Origin: Pseudopedobacter sp038243635
GTDB lineage: Bacteria > Bacteroidota > Bacteroidia > Sphingobacteriales > Sphingobacteriaceae
DNA: 64,000 bases
Direction of reading: 5' to 3'
Assembly (NCBI GenBank): GCA_038243635.1
Contig: JBBSQW010000003.1
Span: 151,861 to 215,860, forward strand
Positions within the stretch are counted from its first letter, which is position 1, and each line of letters starts with the position of its first letter. The notes under the pieces were generated by a model. That model saw only the letters and a program-made list of their open reading frames with translations. It ran no database searches and was not told the DNA's origin. Shown here piece after piece: positions 1 to 9,219 of this stretch. The translations under genes were made by a program, and so were the position numbers.

Positions 1-682
1 TTAGTGTTGGTATATGGCTTATGAAATACTCCTTAAGATAAGTACAATAATTCTTTAAATATTATTTATTCATTTCTTTTATAGCACAATCTTTTCTTTT
101 TCCATTTTTGATTTTGATGAGATCTAGACGAATTTCTATTTGAAATTGTATTTTATTTTCGACAATAAAAAATCTTCTTGCTATGGTATAAAACGAAATA
201 AGCCGCTAAATGGTTTTTAAATCCTCCGTTGGTTTAAAACATTTTTACCAGAACTTTGCCTATCTAAAGTAGCATTTGAATTAAATATTACGCGGTTTCT
301 CCTCATTTTAAAATCCCTAAAACTTGAGTTATCAATAATTAAGACTATTATTCTTTCTCGATAATCAATACTTTCGACACGTCTTATCATTTATAATTAA
401 ATGATAATCAGCAATGTATCTCAAAATTTATTTTGCTATTTTCTATATTCAACATCGCGTGTGTTGCGTTAATATTTTATAGTTAGTTTCTTTATCAATA
501 GATAATCCGAAATCCCTTATCGGCTTTATAACCAATTTATTACTAAACCTTAAAAGTAAAAAAAATGATGAAAAGAAGAAACCTTTAGGCATTTAGCCTT
601 CGCTACCGCAAACTAAGAACTGCATACCGCAGTCCTTATTAAGAACATAACTATTCAATCAAAATCAACTAAACAAATTAAT
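1..682. other. AT-rich region without a recognisable gene
   Basis: I see no open frame with recognisable protein content on either strand. Two small hairpin-like stretches (AGGC/GCCT near 587-599 and CTGC/GCAG near 620-632) lie in what would be the leader of the next gene, but neither is strong enough to call. Confidence 0.5.
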
Positions 683-1636
683 ATGAAAAAAATCAAACAT
701 TTATTATTTATTGGATTTTTGTTAATCCCTTTCTTAGGAAGGGCTCAAAACGATCTTAAGAATACATGGACCGTTCCCGCAACTTATAGCATGGGCGATA
801 AGGTCGACTGGTATTTCGAATTTAATTTACCTGCATCCGCAACAAGTTTTTCTGACGGCGAGAATCTATATTTATGGGCATGGAATCCTTCTGAGCCGGA
901 TGCTGGAAATTGGGGAAATTCTTCGGCCTTCGCTGGGCTTACTTATGTGGGCAACATGGTATGGAAGATGGAGATTGACCCCAAACAATATTTTAACATG
1001 ACAACACCAGAGCTTAACGCTCAGGCAGAGAAAAATTACTGGCTACTTTTAAAAAACCAAACTGGCAGCAAGCAAACTGACGCTATAGGTGTGCCGTTTG
1101 CTGCGGAAGTACTGCCATTAACCTTTACGAAGTTTATGGCGTCCACCAGTAAAAAAGATGATGTGGTAACTTTAAGATGGGAAACTGCAAGCGAAATAAA
1201 TAGCAGCCATTTTAACATTTTACACAGTGCGGATGGTTTAGCTTGGACAACAGTTGGAGAAATTAAGTGTAAAAACCAAGCACATAACACTTACACTTTC
1301 GAACACTTTCAACCGATAACAGCAAATAATTATTACAAATTACAGCAGGTGGATGGTGACGGTAGCTTTACTTATAGCGAAATCAGAACTGTCAATTTCT
1401 CGTTGGTAGATCCTGTAGTGAAAGTTTACCCAAACCCGGTTAAGGAAACGTTAAAAGTATACTTACCTCATCAGCTAATAGGAAAAAATTACGCTATTTA
1501 TAATATTACGGGTGCCAAAGTTAACCAAGGCTTAATTGATAACACCTATCAAACTGTTGAATTTGGTGCATTTACAAAAGGGATGTATTTTCTAAAGATA
1601 GATGGAGAAATTCCTATTAAAATAGTAAAATATTAA
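683..1636 (+). CDS. Secreted protein with type IX secretion C-terminal sorting domain
   Basis: A 317-residue exported protein. Residues 1-21 form a Sec signal peptide ending in GRAQ. Residues about 30-150 contain a motif LYLWAWNPSEPDAGNW, which resembles carbohydrate-associated proteins of Bacteroidota, although I cannot name a family. Residues about 150-240 are a fibronectin-III-like module (VTLRWETASEINSSHF, then YYKLQQVDGDG) often seen next to sorting domains. Residues about 248-317 are a type A T9SS sorting domain: VKVYPNPV, then GMYFLKI and a basic C-terminal tail. The protein is therefore probably delivered to the cell surface through type IX secretion. It is monocistronic and followed by a strong hairpin terminator. 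Substrate and function are unknown. The sorting domain is the confident part. Confidence 0.8.
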   Translation: MKKIKHLLFIGFLLIPFLGRAQNDLKNTWTVPATYSMGDKVDWYFEFNLPASATSFSDGENLYLWAWNPSEPDAGNWGNSSAFAGLTYVGNMVWKMEIDPKQYFNMTTPELNAQAEKNYWLLLKNQTGSKQTDAIGVPFAAEVLPLTFTKFMASTSKKDDVVTLRWETASEINSSHFNILHSADGLAWTTVGEIKCKNQAHNTYTFEHFQPITANNYYKLQQVDGDGSFTYSEIRTVNFSLVDPVVKVYPNPVKETLKVYLPHQLIGKNYAIYNITGAKVNQGLIDNTYQTVEFGAFTKGMYFLKIDGEIPIKIVKY

Positions 1637-1652
1637 TAGTTAAATTTTAAAG

Positions 1653-1688
1653 GACTGTTTTAACAATATTAAAACAGTCTTTTTTTTT
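1653..1688 (+). terminator. Rho-independent terminator of the T9SS-sorted protein gene
   Basis: A perfect 10-bp stem (GACTGTTTTA at 1653-1662, TAAAACAGTC at 1670-1679) with a 7-nt loop is followed directly by a run of about nine T. It lies 17 bp after the stop codon. Confidence 0.85.
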
Positions 1689-1780
1689 CTTTAATTTATT
1701 GTTATGGGTTTTAACAAAACATTGGCAATTAAAAGACGTTCACATTATAGTCCATTAATTTAAATCTTGCTTCTCTTTCC

Positions 1781-2431
1781 TTATTCAGCATTCTTTTTTA
1801 ACCACTCCATTCTCCTTTGATCTGGTAAATGTTTTACTTTAAAACCTTCAAACTTAGCGTTAAAACCATCCCCATCCGGACTAGCAGCCATTAAACCCAC
1901 CATAACAGGACGGTTATCTTGGAGGTTTGCATTTCGCAACATCACGTATGTTTTATCATCATAGGAATAAAAAACCTCCACAGCATCTAATCTTCTCACT
2001 GCTTTAATCCATAAAAAAGCAGGTGTTTTGTCTAATGTTGTTACACTCCAATCGCTTGTTTTGTGCGTTACTACGGTACTTAGATTGTATTTACCATCAA
2101 CAAATTCAATCCCTGTTTTGATGTAATTCTCATGATCAATCCGCAACATTAACCCCATTTGATCAAAACGAGCTTTGTAAGCTCCCGTGATTTTTACTTT
2201 AACTTCAAATTCTCCTCCGTAAGTTGTGTAATAAAACGGCGCATCGTCAACGGTGAAACCGTAATGCGAAATTCGCCAATAATCACTTTGTGGCGTTACA
2301 AACATGCTTAAAGTGTTATTTTTTATTTCCCATTGTTCCGGCTCGTTAAACCATTGCATCTTTTCAAGACTTTGGGCAAAACCTGTTTCTGCCATTGCAA
2401 TAGCGACGATACTTAAAATAATTTTCTTCAT
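1781..2431 (-). CDS. DUF1349 (concanavalin-like) secreted protein
   Basis: A 216-residue protein with a short signal peptide (residues 1-19, ending GFAQ). The rest matches the DUF1349 family of beta-sandwich proteins: W(F)NEPEQWEI at the start, a central GLMLRID..NYIKTGIEFVDG block, WLWIKAVR-type strands and the late AASPDGDGFNAKF.GF motif. Family members occur with carbohydrate-active enzymes and in fungi; their biochemical role is mostly undefined. It stands alone, convergent with the upstream T9SS gene. It may be periplasmic or outer-membrane associated. The family call is good; a function cannot be given. Confidence 0.75.
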   Translation of the reverse strand: MKKIILSIVAIAMAETGFAQSLEKMQWFNEPEQWEIKNNTLSMFVTPQSDYWRISHYGFTVDDAPFYYTTYGGEFEVKVKITGAYKARFDQMGLMLRIDHENYIKTGIEFVDGKYNLSTVVTHKTSDWSVTTLDKTPAFLWIKAVRRLDAVEVFYSYDDKTYVMLRNANLQDNRPVMVGLMAASPDGDGFNAKFEGFKVKHLPDQRRMEWLKKNAE

Positions 2432-2525
2432 TAGTTGTTTGCGTTAATAACCATAATTATATTTACTTTAACAAAGGTAAAATACTGCAAGCGGGCAATC
2501 AATAGTGATTAGTAACCATATTAAA

Positions 2526-3290
2526 ATGAATATCGTAAGTAGATTGAATAATACCTTGCTAAACCAAGTTTTTAAAGATGGTAAACAACAACAAAAAACC
2601 TTGGCGCATTACCAGTATATGGCTTCTATGTATTCGCAAATAGAAAACTCAATTGCTTTACTTAGTGATATGAAGGCTAACAAAAGTTACATTTATAGTG
2701 GAAATGTAGCTAAAAAATTAGATTTTTTTGAACTTCATAATTCCGAGGAAATAAACTCAATATAGGAAGAAGAAATTTTTAAAAGAATTCATCCGGATGA
2801 TTTAATTGACAAGCATTTACTTGAATTACAGTTTTTTAACATGATCAAGAATATACCTATACCTGAGAGAGCAAACTATCAGGTCAATAGCAGAATTCGC
2901 ATTCGTGATTATGCCGGAAATTACCTTTTAATAAAACACCGGATGTTTTATATATCAAGCTTCCCAAACGGCAGCTTGTGGCTAGCGTTTTGTCTTTATA
3001 ACTTTTTAGATGATGAGTTTACCCTTGAAAAACCACATCATCTAATTATAAATTCTGCCACCGGAGAAATCATAAAACCTGACAATCACAAATCAACTAA
3101 TATCCTATCAGTTCGGGAAAAAGAAATTTTATCATTAATCAGACCAGAAAAAATAAGTAAGGAGATTGCGGATTTATCTACGATAAGTATAAATACAGTA
3201 AACAGACATCGACAAAATATACTCGAAAAACTAAGGGTAAATAATTCACATGAAGCTTGTCGCATTGCCGAACTTATGAATCTTATTTGA
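2526..3290 (+). pseudogene. PAS-like/LuxR-type transcriptional regulator interrupted by an in-frame TAG
   Basis: Two open stretches lie in the same reading frame and are separated only by a TAG at 2763-2765. Before it are about 79 codons (start ATG at 2526; a GTG at 2505 is in frame but less likely). After it the frame continues without a break as EEEIFKRIHPDDL and on to 3290. Joined, they give one regulator of about 254 residues with a PAS-like sensor (IHPDD, RMFYISSFPNGSLWLAF) and a C-terminal LuxR-type helix-turn-helix (LSVREKEILSLIR, then ISINTVNRHRQNILEKL). Family proteins usually have a sense codon at this site, so the amber is a recent lesion or a sequencing error. A separately translated HTH fragment starting at ATG 2841 is possible. 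Confidence 0.7.
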
Positions 3291-3305
3291 TACTGTGAGT
3301 GTTCT

Positions 3306-4424
3306 TTACTTCAATTGCGTCCACCATTGCTGAAAAATTTGGTTGCTATCATCCAAGTATACAATTTCTCCAATTATTGGAGTCACTAAGGGAAAGTTGT
3401 AAGTTTTGTTAAGCTCCGTGAGTTTTCTCGGCGGTTCGTCCCAAGGGTGGAATGATAGTCTAAATTTTGAAGAGTGAACTGGCAATATCCGTTTTGCTTT
3501 TAAGTCTTGTGCTGCTTTTAATACCTCTGCAGGAGTTTCGTGTATAAACGGCCAAGCTTTATTGTATTGACCATTTTCTAGAATAGCCAAATCAAACGGA
3601 CCATATTTTTTACCTATCTCGGCATAATGCGTATCATAACCGCTATCGCCACCTAAATAAATATTTAGTGTTGGTGTTTGTAAAACATAAGATACCCAAA
3701 GTGTTTTATTTCTTGCCAATCCTCTACCCGAAAAATGCCTGGCTGGCTCTACAGAAACTTTAAAACCTTTCTTTATTTCTACGTTCTCATACCAGTTTTT
3801 TTCTATAATTTTTTTGGAATCGTAACCCCAATGTTCAAAATGAGATCCTACTCCAAGTCCACATATTACGTTTTCAACTTTATTTTTTAAAGCGATTAGC
3901 GTTTCATAGTCGAGATGGTCATAATGGTCATGTGAAATTAGCAAGTAGTCTATTTTAGGAAAATCCGCAACAGTGTACACGTCGGAACCTTTAAAAGATT
4001 TTACGGTATGAGGTATTGGCGAAGCATTTCCGCTAAAAATGGGATCAACCAAAATACGTATCCCGTCAACCTGCATAAAGTAGGACGAGTGCCCAAACCA
4101 AATCAGTATGTTTTTACTTAAATCAAGATTGTGTAAATCTGTTTTAACGTTTGGAATACTATCAATAGGTTCTAGATTGGGGTATTTTTTAAAAAAACGT
4201 TCGTAAATAACTTTTCTAATAGTATAGTTTTCGCCGAATTGCGGAGTAGGGTTTATATTCTGAAACTGCCCGTCCTTGTAATTCGGCGAGTTATTGATTT
4301 TGGCTAAACGCTCGTCTGTTGGGTTGTTGCCAATTTTTTTCTGGGTCATACATGAAATTATGGAAACAACAATTACCCCTAGCGTAACAAGGGTAATTGT
4401 ACTTGATTTTTTGATTTTTCTCAT
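3306..4424 (-). CDS. MBL-fold metallo-hydrolase, lipoprotein (NAPE-PLD/UlaG-like)
   Basis: A 372-residue protein of the metallo-beta-lactamase superfamily. Residues 1-25 are a lipoprotein signal with lipobox SIISC (Cys25). The zinc-binding motif HDHYDHLD follows SILIS-type residues near position 160. Other superfamily marks are LIWFGHSSYF, VDGIRILVDPIFSG, EPARHFSGRG, the LGGDSGYD metal motif and the final LPVHSSKFRLSFHPWDEPP. This resembles the N-acyl-phosphatidylethanolamine phospholipase D-like subgroup, which acts on lipids in eukaryotes; the bacterial substrate is not known. It is 7 bp downstream of the SDR gene and is probably cotranscribed with it. Anchoring is likely on the periplasmic face. 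Confidence 0.82.
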   Translation of the reverse strand: MRKIKKSSTITLVTLGVIVVSIISCMTQKKIGNNPTDERLAKINNSPNYKDGQFQNINPTPQFGENYTIRKVIYERFFKKYPNLEPIDSIPNVKTDLHNLDLSKNILIWFGHSSYFMQVDGIRILVDPIFSGNASPIPHTVKSFKGSDVYTVADFPKIDYLLISHDHYDHLDYETLIALKNKVENVICGLGVGSHFEHWGYDSKKIIEKNWYENVEIKKGFKVSVEPARHFSGRGLARNKTLWVSYVLQTPTLNIYLGGDSGYDTHYAEIGKKYGPFDLAILENGQYNKAWPFIHETPAEVLKAAQDLKAKRILPVHSSKFRLSFHPWDEPPRKLTELNKTYNFPLVTPIIGEIVYLDDSNQIFQQWWTQLK

Positions 4425-4431
4425 CTTTATA

Positions 4432-5160
4432 TTACCAAGGAATTATACCTTCTTCGCTAAAAAACTGACCCGTTGGTCCATCCATTCCAATGGTAGCAGT
4501 TTCAACAATAACTTGTGCAGAAAACTCTGGTGTTCTTGATCCCATGTGGTTATTAAGGTCTGTAGCCGTGGCACCTGGGTTTACGCTGTTTACTTTAAAG
4601 TTTAGCGGTTTCAATTCTGCAGCTAAAGTGATTGTAAACGCATTCAATGATGCTTTTGAAGCGATATAAGCTAAAGGTTTTATTTTAGCATATTGCCAAT
4701 CGGGGTTACTTTGGTATGCAAGTGAACCTAAATCGCTTGATACGTTTACAATTCTTGGATGATCAGACTTTTTAAGTAATTCTAGAAAATGTTGTGTAGT
4801 TTGTATTGCACCATAAAAGTTTGTTTCAATTACGTTTTTAACAAGCTCTAACGATATATTGGAAGGATGCTGTTGGAATCCACCACTTATTCCTGCATTA
4901 TTAATCAACACATCTAAATGAGAGACTTTTGACTGAAGTTCTTGTGCTGCATTTTCAATTGATTGCACCTCATTTACGTCTATCTCTAATATAGCTGCGT
5001 TTGTAATTCCTTCCGAACGTAACTTATCCAATGCCTCTTGTCCGTTCTCTTTACTTCTTGAACCTATATAAACAAAATATCCCTTTTTAGCCAATTGCTT
5101 GGCTACTTCAAATCCAATCCCTTTGTTTGCTCCTGTTATTAATACTGTTTGCTTCTCCAT
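4432..5160 (-). CDS. SDR family oxidoreductase
   Basis: A 242-residue classical short-chain dehydrogenase/reductase. The Rossmann NAD(P)-binding motif TGANKGIGFE lies at residues 8-17, the structural NNAGISGG motif near 87-94, the active-site Ser in IVNVSSDLGSL, and the catalytic pair in YIASKAS (Tyr and Lys four apart). SRSK after the second strand favours NADPH over NADH. It is a soluble cytoplasmic enzyme of normal family length. It lies between the Crp-like regulator and the metallo-hydrolase on the same strand, so the regulator may control it. The substrate cannot be read from sequence; many close relatives are annotated only as carbonyl reductases. Confidence 0.85.
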   Translation of the reverse strand: MEKQTVLITGANKGIGFEVAKQLAKKGYFVYIGSRSKENGQEALDKLRSEGITNAAILEIDVNEVQSIENAAQELQSKVSHLDVLINNAGISGGFQQHPSNISLELVKNVIETNFYGAIQTTQHFLELLKKSDHPRIVNVSSDLGSLAYQSNPDWQYAKIKPLAYIASKASLNAFTITLAAELKPLNFKVNSVNPGATATDLNNHMGSRTPEFSAQVIVETATIGMDGPTGQFFSEEGIIPW

Positions 5161-5236
5161 TGCTAAATCATTTAATTATAAAACAAAGTTAACTACAGTG
5201 TCTAAAAATACTTTTGCCATTTGGCAAATAAACCCT

Positions 5237-5806
5237 TTAACTGATGTTTTTTCTAATTCGGCTCAAAGAGGACTGCGTAATCCCTAGATATGATGCAAGA
5301 TTTGATAGCGGAATTCGATTTGCTAGGTTGGGGTAATTTTTCAAAAAATTGAGATAACGTGTTGTAGCATCTCCTGTAAGGGCTATACGTCCTTTCCGTT
5401 CTTTATTAAAAAATGATTCGGTCATAATTTTATTAAAAAACAGATCCCACGGAATTTTTAAGCTATTAGTTTGGTCAAATAGCTCTCCGTTGAGAACAAG
5501 TAACTCGCAGTTGGTAACCGCTTGTATGTAAACCGAAGATGGGGTTTGGGTATTAAAACTTGCCAAATCTACCACTAAACGGTTTTCTTCTAAAAAAGCA
5601 AGAGATGTGTCATTTGCATCTTTGTCCAGATGGAAAACCCTAACAACGCCGTTTAAAATAAACCCAACTTCTTTAGCCGTTTTCCCTTCTTTCAGAAAAA
5701 AATCACCTTTTTTCAAATACAATTCTTTCGCATTTGTTGTTAAAAAGTCAATCTGGTTTTGATCCAGCTGGACGTATTGTAATATGTAATTTATCAACTT
5801 TTCCAT
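5237..5806 (-). CDS. Crp/Fnr family transcriptional regulator
   Basis: A 189-residue regulator. Residues about 20-125 form the cyclic-nucleotide-binding jelly roll (KKGDFFLKEGKTAKEVGFILNG, then a strand-rich stretch), without an obvious conserved phosphate-binding cassette. Residues about 150-189 are a compact C-terminal helix-turn-helix ending SNLASYLGITQSSLSRIRKNI, the recognition helix of the Crp type. This short form is typical of Bacteroidota Crp/Fnr proteins with unknown ligands. It is first in a same-strand set with the SDR and MBL genes (76-bp gap), suggesting local regulation of these enzymes. The ligand is unknown. Confidence 0.85.
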   Translation of the reverse strand: MEKLINYILQYVQLDQNQIDFLTTNAKELYLKKGDFFLKEGKTAKEVGFILNGVVRVFHLDKDANDTSLAFLEENRLVVDLASFNTQTPSSVYIQAVTNCELLVLNGELFDQTNSLKIPWDLFFNKIMTESFFNKERKGRIALTGDATTRYLNFLKNYPNLANRIPLSNLASYLGITQSSLSRIRKNIS

Positions 5807-6516
5807 TTATCATCAATTTCAAACATAGGTTCTCACAGTTTTAAACTAAGGTTAACTCAGTGTATGTATGTGGTAAACCTACGAGCATCTTGTTAGCCAT
5901 CTTCTAATATAAGCACACACAACGTATTAGCACCAAATTAATTTTAAGATCTTTAAAACCTATTTTCGCTTGGGTTTAAGCGCATGTTATTTTAGGAAAA
6001 ACAAATATTGATGAATACTTTGATGCCACAATAAGCGTCGGAAATTATTAGTACAAACAGCGTTTTATTCACAATAGCAGTTTTTACATCTAACAATGGT
6101 AAAGTGAACACACCTTGTTAAACAGTTTATATCAATAAACCAGAAGTCGTTCTTTAAGTTTTACGTACACCAAGTTAACAACATCAAATCATCCGTCGTG
6201 GTTCCACGGGTTCAGTGCAATGAGTGTAAATTATTTACGCCAGCGGGAGAATAAAAGAATTTTCTTTGGGACCAAGGCTCACCTTTGGGCAAGTCCTAAC
6301 GCAAAATCTCTCTAACTTTAGAAAACTGCCTTTATCACTAGCAATTGCTTATTGTTAATTGAACGATAGGTTAAAAATAAAAAAACTGAGGGCGAATTAC
6401 CCTCAGTTTTTGGATACTTACCTTCTTCTTTTAAAAGACAATTTTAAAAGAACCAGAGTAAACAGACTAGAAATTATTTTATAAGGTATTGCAGGCTTTT
6501 TTTTATGTGCTAATAA
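5807..6516. other. 710-bp intergenic region with no recognised gene
   Basis: Besides the terminator hairpin at 6382-6410, I find no reading frame with protein-like content. The stretch at about 6180-6300 is visibly richer in G and C than its surroundings and could be a remnant of a gene or mobile element, but its translations match nothing I know. Confidence 0.4.
6382..6410 (-). terminator. Terminator of the small membrane protein gene
   Basis: A perfect 11-bp stem (AAAACTGAGGG at 6382-6392, CCCTCAGTTTT at 6400-6410) with a 7-nt loop. Read on the minus strand the stem is followed by seven T, so it serves the gene ending at 6517. Confidence 0.8.
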
Positions 6517-6921
6517 TCATTCAATCTTATTATTGTTAATTGTCTTATTTGCATGCTTAAAACCAATTCCAACAAATATTAATATAATACCGAAAGCCAG
6601 ATAGTCCCATATCATTGCACTACCATTACCCCATATCATTGCACTACCATTACGGGTAATTTGATTGAGCAGAAATTGGATAATATTTGCAATGATAAAG
6701 CCAAAACCAGAAACAAAAAATAGTTTATTCAAAATAATTAATAGGTCAAAAATGTCACCCTTTTTTGTATCTGTAACCTTGTTAATAAATTTATCTCTTA
6801 AAAAATTCATTACCAATACACTTAGATAAACTAAAATAATAAAGAATACTAATTTTACAAAAAGAACGATAAAACCAGGTGAAAAATCAGGGGTCAAATT
6901 AAAAAATTGCTGTTGTTCCAT
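6517..6921 (-). CDS. Small membrane protein of unknown function
   Basis: A 134-residue protein with three predicted membrane segments at about residues 16-42, 62-90 and 108-124 and a short lysine/asparagine-rich tail. I do not recognise the family. Between the second and third segment an 8-residue unit (NGSAMIW plus G or D) occurs twice in tandem, encoded by a 24-bp duplication at 6606-6652. The duplication keeps the frame and lengthens the loop before the last membrane helix. The gene has its own terminator and stands alone between the regulatory cluster and the GH92 gene, so no function can be inferred from context. Confidence 0.6.
   Translation of the reverse strand: MEQQQFFNLTPDFSPGFIVLFVKLVFFIILVYLSVLVMNFLRDKFINKVTDTKKGDIFDLLIILNKLFFVSGFGFIIANIIQFLLNQITRNGSAMIWGNGSAMIWDYLAFGIILIFVGIGFKHANKTINNNKIE
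6606..6652. repeat. 24-bp tandem direct duplication inside a coding region
   Basis: A 23-nt unit starting CCCATATCATTG occurs at 6606-6628 and again without mismatch at 6630-6652, giving a period of 24 bp. It encodes two copies of an 8-residue unit in the small membrane protein. The identity of the copies points to a recent event. Confidence 0.85.
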
Positions 6922-6992
6922 TTTAAAAGGTTAACGTTTAAGTAATCATTGTATCAAATGTAGCAATTCTATTTATTGCATTTAGATAAACA

Positions 6993-9122
6993 TTATTCAC
7001 TTGTAGTTATAATCATTTTACCACCTTCTTTAAGCTCTTTATCGGTAAGGTAATAGTCGTTAATTTTTCGTTTGTCCGTCTGGATACTAGTTATTTTTTT
7101 ACCTGAGTTCTTTTTTATGATGGTGAAATTTTTCTTACCTCCTAAATCCAAACTTATTTCATCAAAAAGCGGCACACTGACTAAATATTTAGGATCTGCA
7201 GGCGAAAATGTATAAAACCCCATTGCGTTAAAAACATACCATGCAGACATCTCGCCGGCATCATCCATCCCAGAATAGGCCAATTTGTCTTTTCCCATAT
7301 CGTAAAAGTGATTCATGATGCTATCCAATAATACCTGGGTTTTTTCTTGCTTACCTATAAAAGTGTAAAAATAGGGCGAACTATGATCCGGTTGGTTTCC
7401 TTGGCAATATTGGCCTATAAATCCCGAAAAATTATAAGCTTCATATCCTTTCCACGGAATTGTAAATAAAGAATCTAACTTATTTTCAAAAGCAGCCTCA
7501 GTTTTGTATAAACCAATTAAACCCTTTGCATCATGTGGTGCAAAAAATGTGGATTGCCAAGCGTTTGCTTCTCGGTACATGTATTCATAGTACGGGTAAT
7601 AAGGATCAAAATTCTTTACCCAATCGCCATTTGCTAATCTCCCTCGCATAAATCCCGTTGAAGGGTCAAACACATTTTTATAATTTGAAGTTCTTTTCAT
7701 CAGCATATTAAAATTCGGAGTGTCATTTAGCTCTTTGGCCAACAGCGCCACCGCATAATCATCATAAGCATATTCTAATGTTTTAGTAACTGCTGCTTTG
7801 GTTACAGTTTCTGTTACCGGATTTGGGACATCTTCCTCGGCAATATATCCTTTTGTATTATATTCATCAACATACTTTCTGGTACCTTCTACGGTAGCAT
7901 TTTTCAACATCAGCTCGTAGGCATTTTTCACATCGTAATCTTTAAGCCCTCTTAAATAAGAACCGGTTATAAAAACAGAAGCATGATCTCCGTGAAAAAA
8001 CGTAGGCATAAAGCCAGTAATATTGCCTTTATCTATTAAGCTTTTAATAACATCATTAGTTACTGTTGGCGAAAGCATACCTAATAGCACCAATTTGTTT
8101 CGGTACGTATCCCAAAGTGAAGGTTCTGTATAATAGTTAAACCCTTTATTTACAACTTTACCGCTTTGGTCTGTAAAATCTCCATTTCCATCACTCCGCA
8201 ATGCAGGCCATAAAAACGACCGATATAGGCAAGAATAAAATATTCCTTTTTGGCGCTCTGTACCTCCTTTAATATTAATTTTTGACAGTAATGTATTCCA
8301 TGTATCTGACGCTTCTTTTTTTACAGTATTAAAACTTTTATTTAGCATTTCTGCCTCTAAGTTTTCTTTTGCGTTTTGTGAGCTTACATAAGAAAAACCA
8401 ATTTTAAGTTCTAGAGGCTGGCTACCTTTCTCAAAATGAACAACCGGTACAATTTTATCTTCTTTTTTCAAAGAATCTATTCCGTTTATTTTATGATTAG
8501 AAACGGCATAGAAATAAATTTTTTCGCCGCTCTGTTGAAAGCCAGCAAAAACATGATCGTCCTCTTTTTTAATATCCCATTTTCTTATTCGCTCATTCGC
8601 CATGGCTAAATCAGCAACCAATTTTTCTTCTGCGCCAGGCTTAAAAGTATATTTATGAAAGGCGCAACGCAAAGTTGAAGTAAGTTCGGCGTTGATTCCG
8701 TAGCGTTCCAAATAAACTTGGTAATATCCTGGACTTGCTGATTCTTTAGCGTGACTGAAAGCAGATTTATAATCATCCGCAGCAATGTTACCAGTTACTG
8801 GCATTAGCGGAACATTACCTAAATTCCAGTGTCCTTTACTGGTATGTATAAAACCATAAATAACCGAGTCTTCGTACTGATAGCCAGAGCCGCTATGAAA
8901 CTGCGTAACTGGGCTTAACTGCACCATTGCATTTGGAAGTGAGGAACCTGGAAAAACCTCGGCTCCCCAAGTTCTGTGCGTGGCAGTAAAACCTAAATCT
9001 TTGGCATCCCATAAGGTAGCGGTACCCAATAAAGGATTTACATAACTAACATTTGCTTTTTGAGCAAACACGGAGAGTGTTGTTGCTATTAGCAAAACAG
9101 CGCAAATTATTTTATTTTTCAT
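6993..9122 (-). CDS. GH92 family alpha-mannosidase-like enzyme (1)
   Basis: A 709-residue exported enzyme; residues 1-20 are a Sec signal peptide. The GH92 family holds calcium-dependent inverting exo-alpha-mannosidases, and the family marks here are VNPLLGTA, FPGSSLPNAMVQLSP, SLWDTYRNKLVLL and the C-terminal MSAWYVFNAMGFY. Two key positions deviate. The general-acid motif, usually GNEP, reads GNQP with Gln577. The catalytic-base segment reads M619-D-D, where GH92 (2) of this window has D-E-D. In known GH92 enzymes a Gln acid has been linked to cleavage of mannosyl-phosphate bonds, whose leaving group needs no acid; this is recalled from literature and untested here. It lies 97 bp downstream of the LacI gene on the same strand. 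It might also be an enzyme with altered or reduced activity. Confidence 0.85.
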   Translation of the reverse strand: MKNKIICAVLLIATTLSVFAQKANVSYVNPLLGTATLWDAKDLGFTATHRTWGAEVFPGSSLPNAMVQLSPVTQFHSGSGYQYEDSVIYGFIHTSKGHWNLGNVPLMPVTGNIAADDYKSAFSHAKESASPGYYQVYLERYGINAELTSTLRCAFHKYTFKPGAEEKLVADLAMANERIRKWDIKKEDDHVFAGFQQSGEKIYFYAVSNHKINGIDSLKKEDKIVPVVHFEKGSQPLELKIGFSYVSSQNAKENLEAEMLNKSFNTVKKEASDTWNTLLSKINIKGGTERQKGIFYSCLYRSFLWPALRSDGNGDFTDQSGKVVNKGFNYYTEPSLWDTYRNKLVLLGMLSPTVTNDVIKSLIDKGNITGFMPTFFHGDHASVFITGSYLRGLKDYDVKNAYELMLKNATVEGTRKYVDEYNTKGYIAEEDVPNPVTETVTKAAVTKTLEYAYDDYAVALLAKELNDTPNFNMLMKRTSNYKNVFDPSTGFMRGRLANGDWVKNFDPYYPYYEYMYREANAWQSTFFAPHDAKGLIGLYKTEAAFENKLDSLFTIPWKGYEAYNFSGFIGQYCQGNQPDHSSPYFYTFIGKQEKTQVLLDSIMNHFYDMGKDKLAYSGMDDAGEMSAWYVFNAMGFYTFSPADPKYLVSVPLFDEISLDLGGKKNFTIIKKNSGKKITSIQTDKRKINDYYLTDKELKEGGKMIITTSE

Positions 9123-9219
9123 ATTTTATTTATGTGTTTATAAAAGTATTCTGATAAAGACGAGCAACCTGAAACAGCTGTAAAAACACTATCCTTAGAC
9201 ACTCGCTAATAACGTTTCT

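Noticed and set aside
4294..4539. Open frame on the plus strand across the MBL and SDR genes
   Set aside because: It is antisense to two well-supported genes and has no recognisable content.
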